Source of the DNA: Noviherbaspirillum massiliense JC206
Lineage (GTDB): Bacteria; Pseudomonadota; Gammaproteobacteria; Burkholderiales; Burkholderiaceae_D
Length of the DNA: 64,000 bases
Direction: 5' to 3'
Assembly: GCF_000312045.1 (NCBI RefSeq)
Contig: NZ_HE978634.1
Span: forward strand, 2,040,098 to 2,104,097
Part shown: positions 22,183 through 31,224 of the stretch, piece after piece
How the letters are laid out: each line of letters starts with the position of its first letter
How positions within the stretch are numbered: position 1 is the first letter of the stretch
Translations under genes and position numbers: made by a program
The notes under the pieces: generated by a model
Database searches by the model: none
What the model saw: the letters and a program-made list of their open reading frames with translations, nothing else
Told to the model about the DNA's origin: nothing

Positions 22183-23585
22183 ACGATTTTCTCAATCTGT
22201 GCCGCGACGCGGTCGGGGCAGCCCATGTATTGACCGCCGAAGCGGACGTCGCTCCCTACCTGACCGACTGGCGCCGCCGCTTTACCGGCAAGGCGCTTGC
22301 GGTGGTGAAGCCGGCCTCGCCGGAGGAAGTGGCGGCGATCGTCCGCCTGTGCAGCCAGTTCCGCGTGCCTATCGTGCCGCAGGGCGGCAATACCGGCATG
22401 GTGCTGGGCAGCGTCCCCGATGCAAGCGGCACCTCGATCGTCCTGTCCCTGACCCGGCTCAACCGGATCCGGGGGATCGATACCGTCAACAACACCATGA
22501 CCGTCGAAGCCGGATGCGTGCTTGAGACCATCCAGAACGCCGCCGCCGATGCGGGCCGCCTGTTTCCCTTGTCACTGGCAGCCGAAGGCAGTTGCACCAT
22601 CGGCGGCAATCTCTCGACCAATGCGGGCGGCGTTGCCGTCCTGCGCTACGGGAATACGCGCGAGCTGTGCCTCGGCCTCGAAGTAGTCACGCCGCAGGGC
22701 GACATCTGGAGTGGGCTGAAAGGCCTTCGCAAGGACAATACCGGCTACGACTTGCGCGACCTGTTCATTGGCGCGGAAGGCACGCTCGGCGTCATTACCG
22801 CCGCAGTCCTGAAACTGTTTCCGCAACCGAAGGCAAAGCTGACGGCGCTGGCCGCCCTGGAAACGCCGGACGACGCGTTGCGCCTGCTGTCAATTGCCCA
22901 AGCGCGCTGCGGGGCAACGCTCACTGCATTCGAACTGATGTCGGAAATATGCCTGCACCTGGTCACCAAGCACTTCCCGCAGATACGCCTGCCGTTTGCG
23001 CAGCACTATCCGCAATATGTCCTGCTGGAGCTGTCCGACAGCGAATCCGAGGAACATGCGACCGCCATGCTGGAAGGCCTGATCGAAGAGGCGCTGGAAC
23101 AGGGATGCATAGTGGATGCGGTGGTCGCCTCTTCGATCGCCCAGTCGAACGCGCTGTGGAATCTGCGCGAGCATATTTCGATGGCGCAGGCAGCGGAAGG
23201 CAAGAATATCAAGCACGATATCTCGGTACCGATTTCCCGCATCGGCGAATTCATCCGCATCACCGACGTGGCCCTGCAGGATGCCTTCCCCGGCTGCCGC
23301 ATGGTCACTTTCGGCCATCTCGGGGATGGCAACCTGCATTACAATGTGTCGCCCCCGGAAAACGGTTCGGATGAAGAATTCATCCGCCATCAGGAGGCAA
23401 TCAACCGCGTGGTGCATGACAGCGTCGACCGTTTCGGCGGATCGATTTCGGCGGAACACGGACTGGGTGCGCTCAAGCGCGATGAAGTCCGCCGCTACAA
23501 GTCCGAGACGGAAATGGCCTTGATGTGGACCCTCAAGCAGGCGATCGACCCGCTCGGCATCATGAACCCGGGAAAAGTCATATAA
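22179..23585 (+). CDS. FAD-linked 2-hydroxyacid dehydrogenase (GlcD/D2HGDH-like)
   Basis: The 468-residue protein has the VAO-type FAD-binding domain (VVKPASPEEVAAIVRLC, VPQGGNTGMVLGS, GGNLSTNAGGVAVLRYGNTRE, FIGAEGTLGVIT). A C-terminal FAD-oxidase domain follows with FGHLGDGNLHYN, EHGLG and a terminal MNPGKVI. This combination fits D-2-hydroxyglutarate or D-lactate dehydrogenases of the GlcD/Dld group. The exact substrate cannot be decided. It begins inside the stop codon of the DUF2069 gene, so it is probably translationally coupled to it. Confidence 0.88.
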   Translation: MNDFLNLCRDAVGAAHVLTAEADVAPYLTDWRRRFTGKALAVVKPASPEEVAAIVRLCSQFRVPIVPQGGNTGMVLGSVPDASGTSIVLSLTRLNRIRGIDTVNNTMTVEAGCVLETIQNAAADAGRLFPLSLAAEGSCTIGGNLSTNAGGVAVLRYGNTRELCLGLEVVTPQGDIWSGLKGLRKDNTGYDLRDLFIGAEGTLGVITAAVLKLFPQPKAKLTALAALETPDDALRLLSIAQARCGATLTAFELMSEICLHLVTKHFPQIRLPFAQHYPQYVLLELSDSESEEHATAMLEGLIEEALEQGCIVDAVVASSIAQSNALWNLREHISMAQAAEGKNIKHDISVPISRIGEFIRITDVALQDAFPGCRMVTFGHLGDGNLHYNVSPPENGSDEEFIRHQEAINRVVHDSVDRFGGSISAEHGLGALKRDEVRRYKSETEMALMWTLKQAIDPLGIMNPGKVI

Positions 23586-23604
23586 ACAAACAAGGACAAT
23601 CAAG

Positions 23605-24030
23605 ATGACCCGAACCCTGCTGCTGTGCGCGCTCCTGTGCCTGTCCGCTCCTGCAATGGCCGTCTACAAGTGTGAAGCGGGCGGAAAGGTCACCTACAGC
23701 GACAAGCCCTGCGCTGGCGGCAGGCAGATCGACCTCGGTCCTGGCGTTTCCCCTTCCGATACGACGCAGGCGAATTCCCAGCTCGCCCAGGAGAAGGCAA
23801 AACTCGCACAGCTGGAAAGCGAAAGGCACAAGCGCGAGGCGAAGGAAGAGAAAGAACAGCAAAAGCTGGCGCGCGTCGCAAGGGCCAAGCAGAACCGATG
23901 CATGGCAATGGCACGCCGCAGGAATGCAGCGGATGAAGATGCCGCCGCCGCTACCGGCAAGGCCCACGACAAAGCCATGCGCAGATTGCGTCGCATTGTC
24001 GAGGAATATGAGGCGGAATGCAGGAAATGA
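23605..24030 (+). CDS. Secreted DUF4124-domain protein
   Basis: The 141-residue protein has a Sec signal peptide (LLLCALLCLSAPAMA) and a DUF4124 motif (VYKCEAGGKVTYSDKPC, two cysteines). A long charged, probably coiled-coil region of repeated KLAQLESERHKREAKEEKEQ type follows, then a basic C-terminus with one more cysteine pair. DUF4124 proteins are common periplasmic proteins of betaproteobacteria with unknown function. It follows the FAD dehydrogenase by 19 bases, with CAAGGACAATCAAG upstream as a ribosome site. Confidence 0.82.
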   Translation: MTRTLLLCALLCLSAPAMAVYKCEAGGKVTYSDKPCAGGRQIDLGPGVSPSDTTQANSQLAQEKAKLAQLESERHKREAKEEKEQQKLARVARAKQNRCMAMARRRNAADEDAAAATGKAHDKAMRRLRRIVEEYEAECRK

Positions 24031-24371
24031 GCTGGCGCTTGCCGGGAAAGGATTGACCACCCCATCCACGCTATCAAGCACTTCCCGGTCGCCCGCCTCG
24101 CCTGACTTTCCCAGACCATCGGTTTTCTCCCCCTTGGGCTGACTTGCTCGCCAGCCCAGCATCTCCCCTACTCCTGCCTCAAACATCGCCGAATAACTTG
24201 TTCCCGGGTCAATGATGGTCTTCGTGCGTCACAACATGGAGCGCTTGAATTTATTGCTTTTATGCAACAAATTCCCGATAGAATGCAAACAAGCGGTCAT
24301 AATTGCCTGTATCCAGCAAGCGCCGGCAAAGGCATCGAAACCGGATTCATCCAATCTCTGCGGGGACCAAC
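24031..24371. other. Intergenic region upstream of the c-di-GMP gene
   Basis: No credible gene is seen here. A GGGCTG/CAGCCC hairpin lies near 24137-24158. The segment around 24254-24284 is AT-rich, with TTGCTT and TAGAAT 19 bases apart as a weak promoter candidate for the downstream c-di-GMP gene. Base composition drops in GC just before that gene, which fits a promoter region. Confidence 0.4.
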
Positions 24372-27300
24372 TTGAGCATTACTTCTGGCAAGCACGAGGG
24401 GGACGCCTACAAGCACCTCGCCACCATGTATGCCGTGCTCGGCGCCATCAATGAAGCCATCCTGCACGCGCAGACGCCCGCAGAGCTTTACCAGCGTGTT
24501 TGCGAAGCCGCCGTGGAAGACGGCAAGCTCCTGACTGCGGCGCTCATGGTCCCCGACCCCGCCACGGCCCGCGTCAAGGTGGAAGCTGTCGTCGGCATGG
24601 GAGAACAGGGACTGCACCAAGCGCGCATCTCGATTGACCCGGACTCACCTGAAGGGCAAGGCCTGGTAGGCCTGGCTTTCCGCACGCAAAAATCCGCCGT
24701 CAGCAATGATTTCCTGAAAGACGAACGCACGCGCCCCTGGCACGTCTTGGCCGAAAAGGCCGGCATTGCCGCAGGCGCAGCGATTCCCCTCTTGCGCGAC
24801 GGGCACCCGGCCGGCGTGCTGCTGTTCTATTCAGCGCAGAAAAACGCCTTCGACCACAAGACGGTTACCCTGCTCGATCGGATTGCCCGGAATATCGCTT
24901 ATGCGCTGCACAATTTCGAGCGCGAAGCCGAGCGCAAGCGCACCGAGGAAGCGCTGCGCGCAAGCGAGGAAAAATACCGGACCATCCTCGAAACCATGGA
25001 AGAAGGCTATTACGAGGTCGATCTGAAAGGCCGGAGCCTCTTCTTCAACTCCTCGACCTACAAGGCCCTGGGCCTGACTGCCGAAGAATTCAAGGGCCTG
25101 AGCAATCTTAATTATCAGACGCCGGAAATGGCAGCGACGGTATACAAGGCCTTCAGCGAGGTCTACCGCACCGGCCAGCCCTTGCTCAATCAGGACTGGG
25201 AGTACCGTCACAAGAACGGCAGCATCGTACGGGTGGAAGGTTCGGCCCATCTCATCAAGGATGCCAACGGCACGCCGGTCGGATTCCGCGGCCTCATGCG
25301 CGATGTGACGGCGCGCCGGAAAACCGAGGATGCGCTGCGTGCGAGCGAGGAACGATATCGCACCATTATTGAAAGCATCGGGGACGCCTATTACGAAGTC
25401 GATCTGAAAGGCAATCTCGTTTTCTACAACGATGCCTTCGTCCGCATGCTCGGCTATGCCCATAGCGAAATGGCGGGAGTGAACAACCGGGATTACATGA
25501 CGCCTGAAGTGGCAGTGACGGTGTACCAGGCGTTCAACGAGGTTTACCTTACAGGCAATTCCAAGCACAGCCAGGACTGGGAGCATATCCGCAAGGACGG
25601 CAGCAAAATCCAGGTGGAAGGCTCGATCCACCTGGTCAGGAACAGTTCCGGAAATCCGGTCGGATTCCGCGGCATTCTTCGCGATGTGACCGAGCGCCGC
25701 AAGATGGAGCAGGCGCTGCGTGAAAGCGAAGCGCGTTTCCGCGCCTTGACCAATCTGTCCTCGGACTGGTACTGGGAGCAGGATACAGAATTTCGCTTTA
25801 CACGCCTCGAAGGCCGGCACGCGAAAGCGGCCGAGATACAGGGCTATTTCCTTGGCAAGCCAATCTGGGAATGCGGCTTCGAGGTGCAGGCCGAAGGCGG
25901 ATGGGATGCGCATCGCGAGTTTCTTGCTGCGCAAAGGCCATACCGCGACATCATCATGTGCCGGGTGCTGACTGACGGGAGCCCGTTCTACATCAGCGCC
26001 AGCGGGGAAGCGGTGTTCGACGGCGAGGGCCGCTTCACAGGATACCGCGGCGTATCGCGCGAAATCACCGACCAGAAAGTCGCCGAAGAACGCATCCAGT
26101 ATCTTGCCACCCATGACGGCCTCACGGGCTTGCCGAACCGCGCGATGTTCAGCCACCTGCTGAATGCGGCCATCTCGTCGTCAAGCCGCTACGAGCGCAG
26201 CTTCGCGGTGCTGTTCATCGACCTCGACCGGTTCAAGTTCATCAATGACACCCTCGGTCATGAAGCCGGCGATGAACTCCTGAAGGAAGTCACTGCCCGC
26301 TTCCAGAAGACATTGCGCGCAAGCGACACGATCGCCCGGCTTGGCGGAGATGAATTCGTGGTGTTGATCCAGGAAACAGACCACAAGGACCAGGCCGCCA
26401 CGGTCGCCCGCAAGATCCTGGCGGCCGCCATCCAGCCCGTGACGCTGATTAGCCAGGAATGCCGGGTGACGGCCAGTATCGGCATTGCCATGTTCCCGCA
26501 GGATGGCGAAGACGAGCAGACACTGATGAAGAATGCCGACATTGCGATGTACTTTGCCAAGGAAGAAGGCAAGAACAACTTCCAGTTCTATTCCAAGGAA
26601 ATCAAGTCGCAATCCCTCGAGCGCCTGCTGCTGGAATCCAACCTGCGCCGCGCGCTGGAGCGCAATGAATTCACGTTGCACTACCAGGCCAAGGTCGATC
26701 TCAGGAACCGCAGGATCACCGGGGTGGAAGCCTTGCTGCGCTGGCACAATGCCGGGCTCGGCGCCGTATCGCCGGCACACTTCATCCCGATCGCGGAAGA
26801 AACCGGATTGATCGTCCCCATCGGCAAATGGGCCCTCCGGACAGCCTGCCTGCAAAACGTGGCATGGCAAAAACAGGGCTTGCCGCCGATATGCATGGCG
26901 GTCAATCTCTCGGTGCGCCAGTTCGCCGACGAGCACCTGCTGGAGGACGTCGCAGCGGTACTGAAGGAAACCGGCATGGCGCCCCATCTGCTGGAGCTGG
27001 AAATCACCGAAGGCATGGTGGTCCACAACCCGGAGCGCGCCATCAAGCTGCTTACGGCGATCAAGAAAATGGGAGTGCGGCTGGCGATCGATGATTTCGG
27101 AACAGGCTATTCCTCGCTCGGCCAGCTCAAGAGCTTCCCGATCGATACCCTCAAGGTGGACCGCTCCTTCATCCGCGATCTCGCCACCAGCACCGGCGAC
27201 AAGGCAATCACCGAAGCCATCATCGCAATGGGCAAGACCCTGAGCCTGACAGTGATCGCAGAAGGTGTCGAAACCGTCGAGCAGGAAACCTTCCTGCGCG

Positions 27301-27404
27301 AGCACGCCTGCGACGAGATGCAGGGGTATTACTTCAGCAAGCCTATTGGCGCGGACGAGTTTGCCGCGCTGTTAGCGTCACATGCTCTGCCGCCGCAGAA
27401 GTAA
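24372..27404 (+). CDS. GAF-PAS-PAS-PAS-GGDEF-EAL bifunctional c-di-GMP protein
   Basis: This is a large soluble sensor of about 1010 residues. In order it has a GAF domain (first about 190 residues), three PAS/PAC units, a GGDEF domain and an EAL domain. The cyclase has an intact RLGGDEF motif (about residue 658) with an RxxD inhibitory site (RASD) five residues before it. The EAL domain has EALLRW, the NLSVRQF asparagine, LELEITEG, the DDFGTGYSS aspartates and EGVETVEQ, so both activities look possible. PAS1 and PAS2 are close copies of each other. No membrane helix or signal peptide is seen. The start is uncertain: TTG at 24372 has GGGGA about 7 bases ahead, while an ATG at 24426 is the first methionine. 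Confidence 0.92.
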   Translation: MSITSGKHEGDAYKHLATMYAVLGAINEAILHAQTPAELYQRVCEAAVEDGKLLTAALMVPDPATARVKVEAVVGMGEQGLHQARISIDPDSPEGQGLVGLAFRTQKSAVSNDFLKDERTRPWHVLAEKAGIAAGAAIPLLRDGHPAGVLLFYSAQKNAFDHKTVTLLDRIARNIAYALHNFEREAERKRTEEALRASEEKYRTILETMEEGYYEVDLKGRSLFFNSSTYKALGLTAEEFKGLSNLNYQTPEMAATVYKAFSEVYRTGQPLLNQDWEYRHKNGSIVRVEGSAHLIKDANGTPVGFRGLMRDVTARRKTEDALRASEERYRTIIESIGDAYYEVDLKGNLVFYNDAFVRMLGYAHSEMAGVNNRDYMTPEVAVTVYQAFNEVYLTGNSKHSQDWEHIRKDGSKIQVEGSIHLVRNSSGNPVGFRGILRDVTERRKMEQALRESEARFRALTNLSSDWYWEQDTEFRFTRLEGRHAKAAEIQGYFLGKPIWECGFEVQAEGGWDAHREFLAAQRPYRDIIMCRVLTDGSPFYISASGEAVFDGEGRFTGYRGVSREITDQKVAEERIQYLATHDGLTGLPNRAMFSHLLNAAISSSSRYERSFAVLFIDLDRFKFINDTLGHEAGDELLKEVTARFQKTLRASDTIARLGGDEFVVLIQETDHKDQAATVARKILAAAIQPVTLISQECRVTASIGIAMFPQDGEDEQTLMKNADIAMYFAKEEGKNNFQFYSKEIKSQSLERLLLESNLRRALERNEFTLHYQAKVDLRNRRITGVEALLRWHNAGLGAVSPAHFIPIAEETGLIVPIGKWALRTACLQNVAWQKQGLPPICMAVNLSVRQFADEHLLEDVAAVLKETGMAPHLLELEITEGMVVHNPERAIKLLTAIKKMGVRLAIDDFGTGYSSLGQLKSFPIDTLKVDRSFIRDLATSTGDKAITEAIIAMGKTLSLTVIAEGVETVEQETFLREHACDEMQGYYFSKPIGADEFAALLASHALPPQK

Positions 27405-27470
27405 TGGTAGTGACTTGATTGGCAATTGGCATTGACCTGAAATCGGGCGTGGCAGCGCTTAACGAGGATG

Positions 27471-27547
27471 TGGCCTGCCCAGCAGGAGTCGAACCTGCGA
27501 CCTACGGCTTAGAAGGCCGTTGCTCTATCCAGCTGAGCTATGGGCAG
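27471..27547 (-). tRNA. tRNA-Arg(TCT)
   Basis: The minus strand folds into a 77-nt cloverleaf. The acceptor is CTGCCCA/TGGGCAG with G73 and an encoded CCA. The D arm is AGCTCAGCTGGATAGAGC, and the anticodon stem ACGGC/GCCGT encloses the loop CTTCTAA with anticodon TCT. The T arm is GCAGGTTCGACTCCTGC. It reads arginine AGA/AGG codons. It is convergent with the end of the GGDEF-EAL gene. Confidence 0.96.
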
Positions 27548-27764
27548 TGTGTAGAGAAATTTCTGGAGCCGGCATGCAAGGTGCGGCATTCGGGTTGGCC
27601 CGCATGCATGGACTGCTTGCGAAGCCGTGCGAATATTACCGCTAATGCCTTGCGCTTTCAACCAAGCACGGGGCATCCCCAAACAACGCGGCAGGTCCGT
27701 TATGCCCTTCGATAGCAAAAGCGAAACCGATATTCGGACTCGCCGTGCTTTTACCGAAAAAGAA

Positions 27765-27792
27765 AAAGGGTTAGCGATAAAGCTAACCCTTT
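27765..27792 (-). terminator. Rho-independent terminator after tRNA-Pro
   Basis: A perfect 11-base stem (AAAGGGTTAGC, 27765-27775 with 27782-27792) and a 6-base loop are followed on the minus strand by TTTTTCTTTTTC-type sequence. It lies 7 bases after the 3' end of tRNA-Pro, so the tRNA-Arg further on is probably transcribed from its own promoter. Confidence 0.88.
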
Positions 27793-27798
27793 GAATAC

Positions 27799-27875
27799 TG
27801 GTCGGAGTACAAGGATTCGAACCTTGGACCCCCTGCTCCCAAAGCAGGTGCGCTACCGGGCTGCGCTACACTCCG
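27799..27875 (-). tRNA. tRNA-Pro(TGG)
   Basis: The minus strand folds into a 77-nt cloverleaf. The acceptor is CGGAGTG/TACTCCG with A73 and encoded CCA. The D arm is AGCGCAGCCCGGTAGCGC, and the anticodon stem CCTGC/GCAGG has the loop TTTGGGA with anticodon TGG. The T arm is CAAGGTTCGAATCCTTG. The GCGCAGCCCGG D arm is typical of bacterial proline tRNAs. Confidence 0.96.
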
Positions 27876-27978
27876 AAAAGAAAGGCATGATACTCGACCC
27901 GTTTGCCCAGGTCAATTTATACGTGAGGACCGAAGTAGACAACCTATAAGACCATGCTAGGCAGAACCAGGAGCAGCG

Positions 27979-28878
27979 TCAAGACAGATTATCCCAAGAC
28001 AGTTGTCGACAGCTTTCGAAATACTGTTCCCGGCCTGTAAATGGATCCTGAAAGGAAATGGCTTTCGCCAATAGTTTGAGCGGCTGCGACATGTCATCGC
28101 CTTTGCAGGCTTGCGCTTCGGGATAAAAATTATCATTGACAATCGGGATCCCGAGTGCGGAAAGATGCAGGCGCAACTGATGCTTTTTCCCGGTGACGGG
28201 ATACAGGCGGTAAAGACTGATGTCACCGCGCTTTTCCAGCACTTCGATCCGGGTTTCGGAATTTGGCGGCCCTTCCACTTGTTTCATGCGGAAAAACTTG
28301 TCCCCCTCCACCATACGGCTCCGGTAAGTAAGCGGAAAACTTAGACCCGGCAGGCAACCGGCCAAGGCTTCGTAGGTTTTTTTCATTGCCCGTTTTTGGA
28401 ACAGGGACTGATAACTGCCGCGCGTAGCCGGATTATGGGAAAAAATGACAATTCCCGCAGTTTCCCTGTCGATGCGATGGATGGGTGTCAAATGCTCAAG
28501 GCCGGTTTTCTTCTTCAGGCGGACAAGGAGGGTTTCGTGAAGAAAGCGGCCGGAAGGAATGACCGGCAAGAAGTGCGGCTTGTCGGCGACGAGGATATGT
28601 TCGTTCTGATAGAGGATTTTTTCTTCGAAAGGGATCGGCGTCTCCTTTTCGAGCTCACGATAATAAAAAATGCAGTGTCCCTGTCGATATGGGCTATCGG
28701 GACTCAATCGATTTCCCTTGGCGTCGACGACTTCCCCTCTGTTCATGCGGGAAATCCAGGTTGCCAACGACACGTCAGGAAACCGCTTTTCCAGAAAGGC
28801 AAGAAGGCTTGGCCAGGAGCCCACAGGCAAACACAGGTAGCTCGGACTCACGCCAGACCGCATTGGCAACGGCGTCAT
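27979..28878 (-). CDS. RluA-family rRNA/tRNA pseudouridine synthase
   Basis: The 299-residue protein has the RluA catalytic motif HRIDRETAGIVIFS with the active aspartate. It also has ILYQNEHILVADKPHFLPVIPSG and the C-terminal YPVTGKKHQLRLHLSALGIPIVND. There is no S4 domain. The N-terminal part (WPSLLAFLEKRFPDVSLATWISRMNRGEV) is the extra segment of the branch annotated as pseudouridine synthase with unknown target. The frame opens at 28944, overlapping glmM, but AGGA before the ATG at 28878 makes that a better start. It is read in the same direction as glmM and probably shares its transcript. Confidence 0.88.
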   Translation of the reverse strand: MTPLPMRSGVSPSYLCLPVGSWPSLLAFLEKRFPDVSLATWISRMNRGEVVDAKGNRLSPDSPYRQGHCIFYYRELEKETPIPFEEKILYQNEHILVADKPHFLPVIPSGRFLHETLLVRLKKKTGLEHLTPIHRIDRETAGIVIFSHNPATRGSYQSLFQKRAMKKTYEALAGCLPGLSFPLTYRSRMVEGDKFFRMKQVEGPPNSETRIEVLEKRGDISLYRLYPVTGKKHQLRLHLSALGIPIVNDNFYPEAQACKGDDMSQPLKLLAKAISFQDPFTGREQYFESCRQLSWDNLS

Positions 28879-28936
28879 CACATCCTGCCAGCCTTGCGTC
28901 CCGCGTTTGACCGTTTCATGTGCCCTGCGAGCTGGC

Positions 28937-30274
28937 TCAGGCATTCACCCTGGCGGCAATACGCTGCGCCATCTTCTCGGCGGTTTCGGCGCTCTCCGCC
29001 TCCACCATGACACGGATCAGGGGTTCGGTACCGGATGCACGGATCAGTACCCGCCCCTTGTCGCCCAGCTCCGATTCGACGATTTCCTTTTCTGTCAGGA
29101 GCGCCGCATTCTTCTGCCAGTCGAATCCGGGCGCCACTTTCACGTTGACCAGGCTTTGCGGATAAAGCGCGATGTCGGCGGTGCATTCGGCGAGGGTCTT
29201 GCCGCAGCGCTTCAATGCAGACAGCACTTGCAGTGCGGAGACAATACCGTCGCCTGTCGTATGCTTGTCCAGGAACAGCAAGTGTCCGGAGCCTTCTCCG
29301 CCCACCAGCCATCCCCGTTCCTGCAGGATTTCCAGCACATAGCGGTCGCCGACTTTCGCACGTGCAAAACCAATGCCCATCTTCTTGAAGGCAACTTCCA
29401 GCGCCATGTTGGTCATCAGCGTGCCAACCGCGCCTTCGATTGGCGCGGTGGCCATGCGGTCCTTCACCATGACGTAAAGCAATTCGTCGCCATTGTAGAT
29501 CCGCCCAGTGTTATCGACCATCAGCAACCGGTCCGCGTCCCCATCCAGGGCAATACCAAGATCGGCACCATGCTGAATCACTGCCTTCGACAGCGCTTGC
29601 GGTGCGGTGGCGCCAAGCTTGTCATTGATGTTCAAACCATTCGGCTCGTTGCCGATCGCGACGACTTCGGCGCCGAGCTCGTGGAATACATCGGGCGCGA
29701 TGTTGTAGGCAGCCCCGTGGGCACAGTCAACCACGATTTTCAGGCCGCGCAGGTCCAGCTCATTCGGGAAGGTGCTTTTGCAGAATTCAATATAGCGGCC
29801 CTGGGCATCGAACAGACGCTTGGCCTTTCCCAGCTTTTCGGAAGGCACGCATTCCATGGGCATGTCGATGGCAGCCTCAATCGCCGATTCGACAGCGTCC
29901 GGGAGCTTGCTGCCCTGGGCAGAGAAGAACTTGATGCCGTTGTCATCGTATGGATTGTGCGAGGCGGAAATTACGACGCCTGCAGACAACCTGAGCGCGC
30001 GGGTCAGGTACGCTATCGCCGGAGTCGGCATTGGCCCGGCCAGCATCACGTCCACGCCAGCCGCAGCAAAACCAGCCTCCAGGGCGGCTTCAAACATGTA
30101 GCCGGAAATGCGGGTGTCCTTCCCGATCAGCACCGTTGGCTTGGCCGGGCTTGTCCCTTCCTGCACCAGCACCTTGCCAGCGGCATAACCAAGCTTCATC
30201 ACGAAATCCGGCGTGATTGGAGCAACCCCTACTCTTCCCCGGACACCGTCGGTGCCGAAATATTTACGTGTCAT
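28937..30274 (-). CDS. glmM: Phosphoglucosamine mutase
   Basis: GlmM interconverts glucosamine 6- and 1-phosphate for UDP-GlcNAc, peptidoglycan and LPS synthesis. The 445-residue protein begins [16 protein letters not shown]. It has the phosphoserine loop [17 protein letters not shown] (about 101-117), the metal-binding [12 protein letters not shown], the [10 protein letters not shown] substrate loop and the C-terminal [14 protein letters not shown] phosphate loop. It follows folP by 19 bases, the usual ftsH-folP-glmM order of proteobacteria. Confidence 0.97.
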   Translation of the reverse strand: MTRKYFGTDGVRGRVGVAPITPDFVMKLGYAAGKVLVQEGTSPAKPTVLIGKDTRISGYMFEAALEAGFAAAGVDVMLAGPMPTPAIAYLTRALRLSAGVVISASHNPYDDNGIKFFSAQGSKLPDAVESAIEAAIDMPMECVPSEKLGKAKRLFDAQGRYIEFCKSTFPNELDLRGLKIVVDCAHGAAYNIAPDVFHELGAEVVAIGNEPNGLNINDKLGATAPQALSKAVIQHGADLGIALDGDADRLLMVDNTGRIYNGDELLYVMVKDRMATAPIEGAVGTLMTNMALEVAFKKMGIGFARAKVGDRYVLEILQERGWLVGGEGSGHLLFLDKHTTGDGIVSALQVLSALKRCGKTLAECTADIALYPQSLVNVKVAPGFDWQKNAALLTEKEIVESELGDKGRVLIRASGTEPLIRVMVEAESAETAEKMAQRIAARVNA

Positions 30275-30293
30275 TTTTGATTCCTGTCTGTAT

Positions 30294-31133
30294 TCACGAG
30301 GCTGCGCGCCAGACTGTCAGTGCATCGACCGTTTCCGCCACATCATGAACACGCACGATGCGCGCGCCATGTGCTGCAGCCGCCAATGCAGCGGCAAGAC
30401 TTCCTGCAAGCCGCTGCTCCACCTGCCTCCCGGTAATGGCGCCGATCATTGATTTGCGGGACAGGCCAGCCAATACCGGCAAGTCGAGCTCCTTCTGCAG
30501 CCAGTCGATATTTTTTAACAGGGCAAGATTATGCTCCAAGGTCTTGCCGAATCCAAATCCCGGGTCGATGCATAGTCGACGGCGATCAATGTTTTCTTGT
30601 TCGATCGACCTGATGCGTTCTCGAAGATAAGCCGTGACCTCGCGCGTGACATCCTCGTACTCCGGCTTCAATTGCATCGTCTGCGGATCATTTTGCATGT
30701 GCATGATACATAAGGCACAGTCACTTTCCTTGACGACACTCAACGCACCTTGGGCGGTAAATCCCTTGATGTCGTTGATCATGTCTGCTCCCGCCATAAT
30801 TGCCTCGCGCATGACCTCCGGCTTGCAGGTATCGACAGAAAGCGGCTTTCCGCAGTCGCGCAAGGCGTACAAGACAGGCATGACTCGCTGCAACTCCTCT
30901 TCGACCGAGACCGGGGGAGCACCTGGCCGGGTGGATTCGCCGCCTATATCGATAATGTCAACGCCGTCGGCAATCATTTGTTCGGCATGAGACAGGGCGC
31001 GTTCCAGGGAATGGTGTCTGCCGCCGTCGGAAAAGGAATCCGGCGTCACATTCAGGATGCCCATGACATAAGTTCTGGACTCGCTCTGGTCCAGAGACAG
31101 GCGGTAGCGCCCGCATTGCAGATAGGTTTGCAT
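30294..31133 (-). CDS. folP: Dihydropteroate synthase
   Basis: FolP joins p-aminobenzoate with 6-hydroxymethyl-7,8-dihydropterin pyrophosphate; it is the sulfonamide target. The 279-residue TIM-barrel protein contains [52 protein letters not shown] and [11 protein letters not shown], all the classical blocks. It lies between ftsH (separated by a hairpin with a T-run) and glmM. Confidence 0.97.
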   Translation of the reverse strand: MQTYLQCGRYRLSLDQSESRTYVMGILNVTPDSFSDGGRHHSLERALSHAEQMIADGVDIIDIGGESTRPGAPPVSVEEELQRVMPVLYALRDCGKPLSVDTCKPEVMREAIMAGADMINDIKGFTAQGALSVVKESDCALCIMHMQNDPQTMQLKPEYEDVTREVTAYLRERIRSIEQENIDRRRLCIDPGFGFGKTLEHNLALLKNIDWLQKELDLPVLAGLSRKSMIGAITGRQVEQRLAGSLAAALAAAAHGARIVRVHDVAETVDALTVWRAAS

Positions 31134-31154
31134 TGCTCGAATCTTTTGGTTAAC

Positions 31155-31186
31155 AAAAAAGGGCGAGGATTGCTCCTCACCCTTTT
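31155..31186 (-). terminator. Rho-independent terminator between ftsH and folP
   Basis: Arms GGGCGAGGA and TCCTCACCC (31161-31169 with 31174-31182, one G-T position) are flanked by A and T runs, so the minus-strand transcript ends in TTTTTT. It lies about 40 bases after ftsH and about 20 before folP, so it may act as a partial terminator between them. Confidence 0.75.
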
Positions 31187-31224
31187 ATTCAAGTACTTCG
31201 GTAATTGCTCGAACCAGCCCGGAA

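Noticed and set aside
24831-26156. A 441-codon open frame opposite the PAS region
   Set aside because: Its repeat pattern mirrors the duplicated PAS domains on the coding strand; no independent domain is visible.
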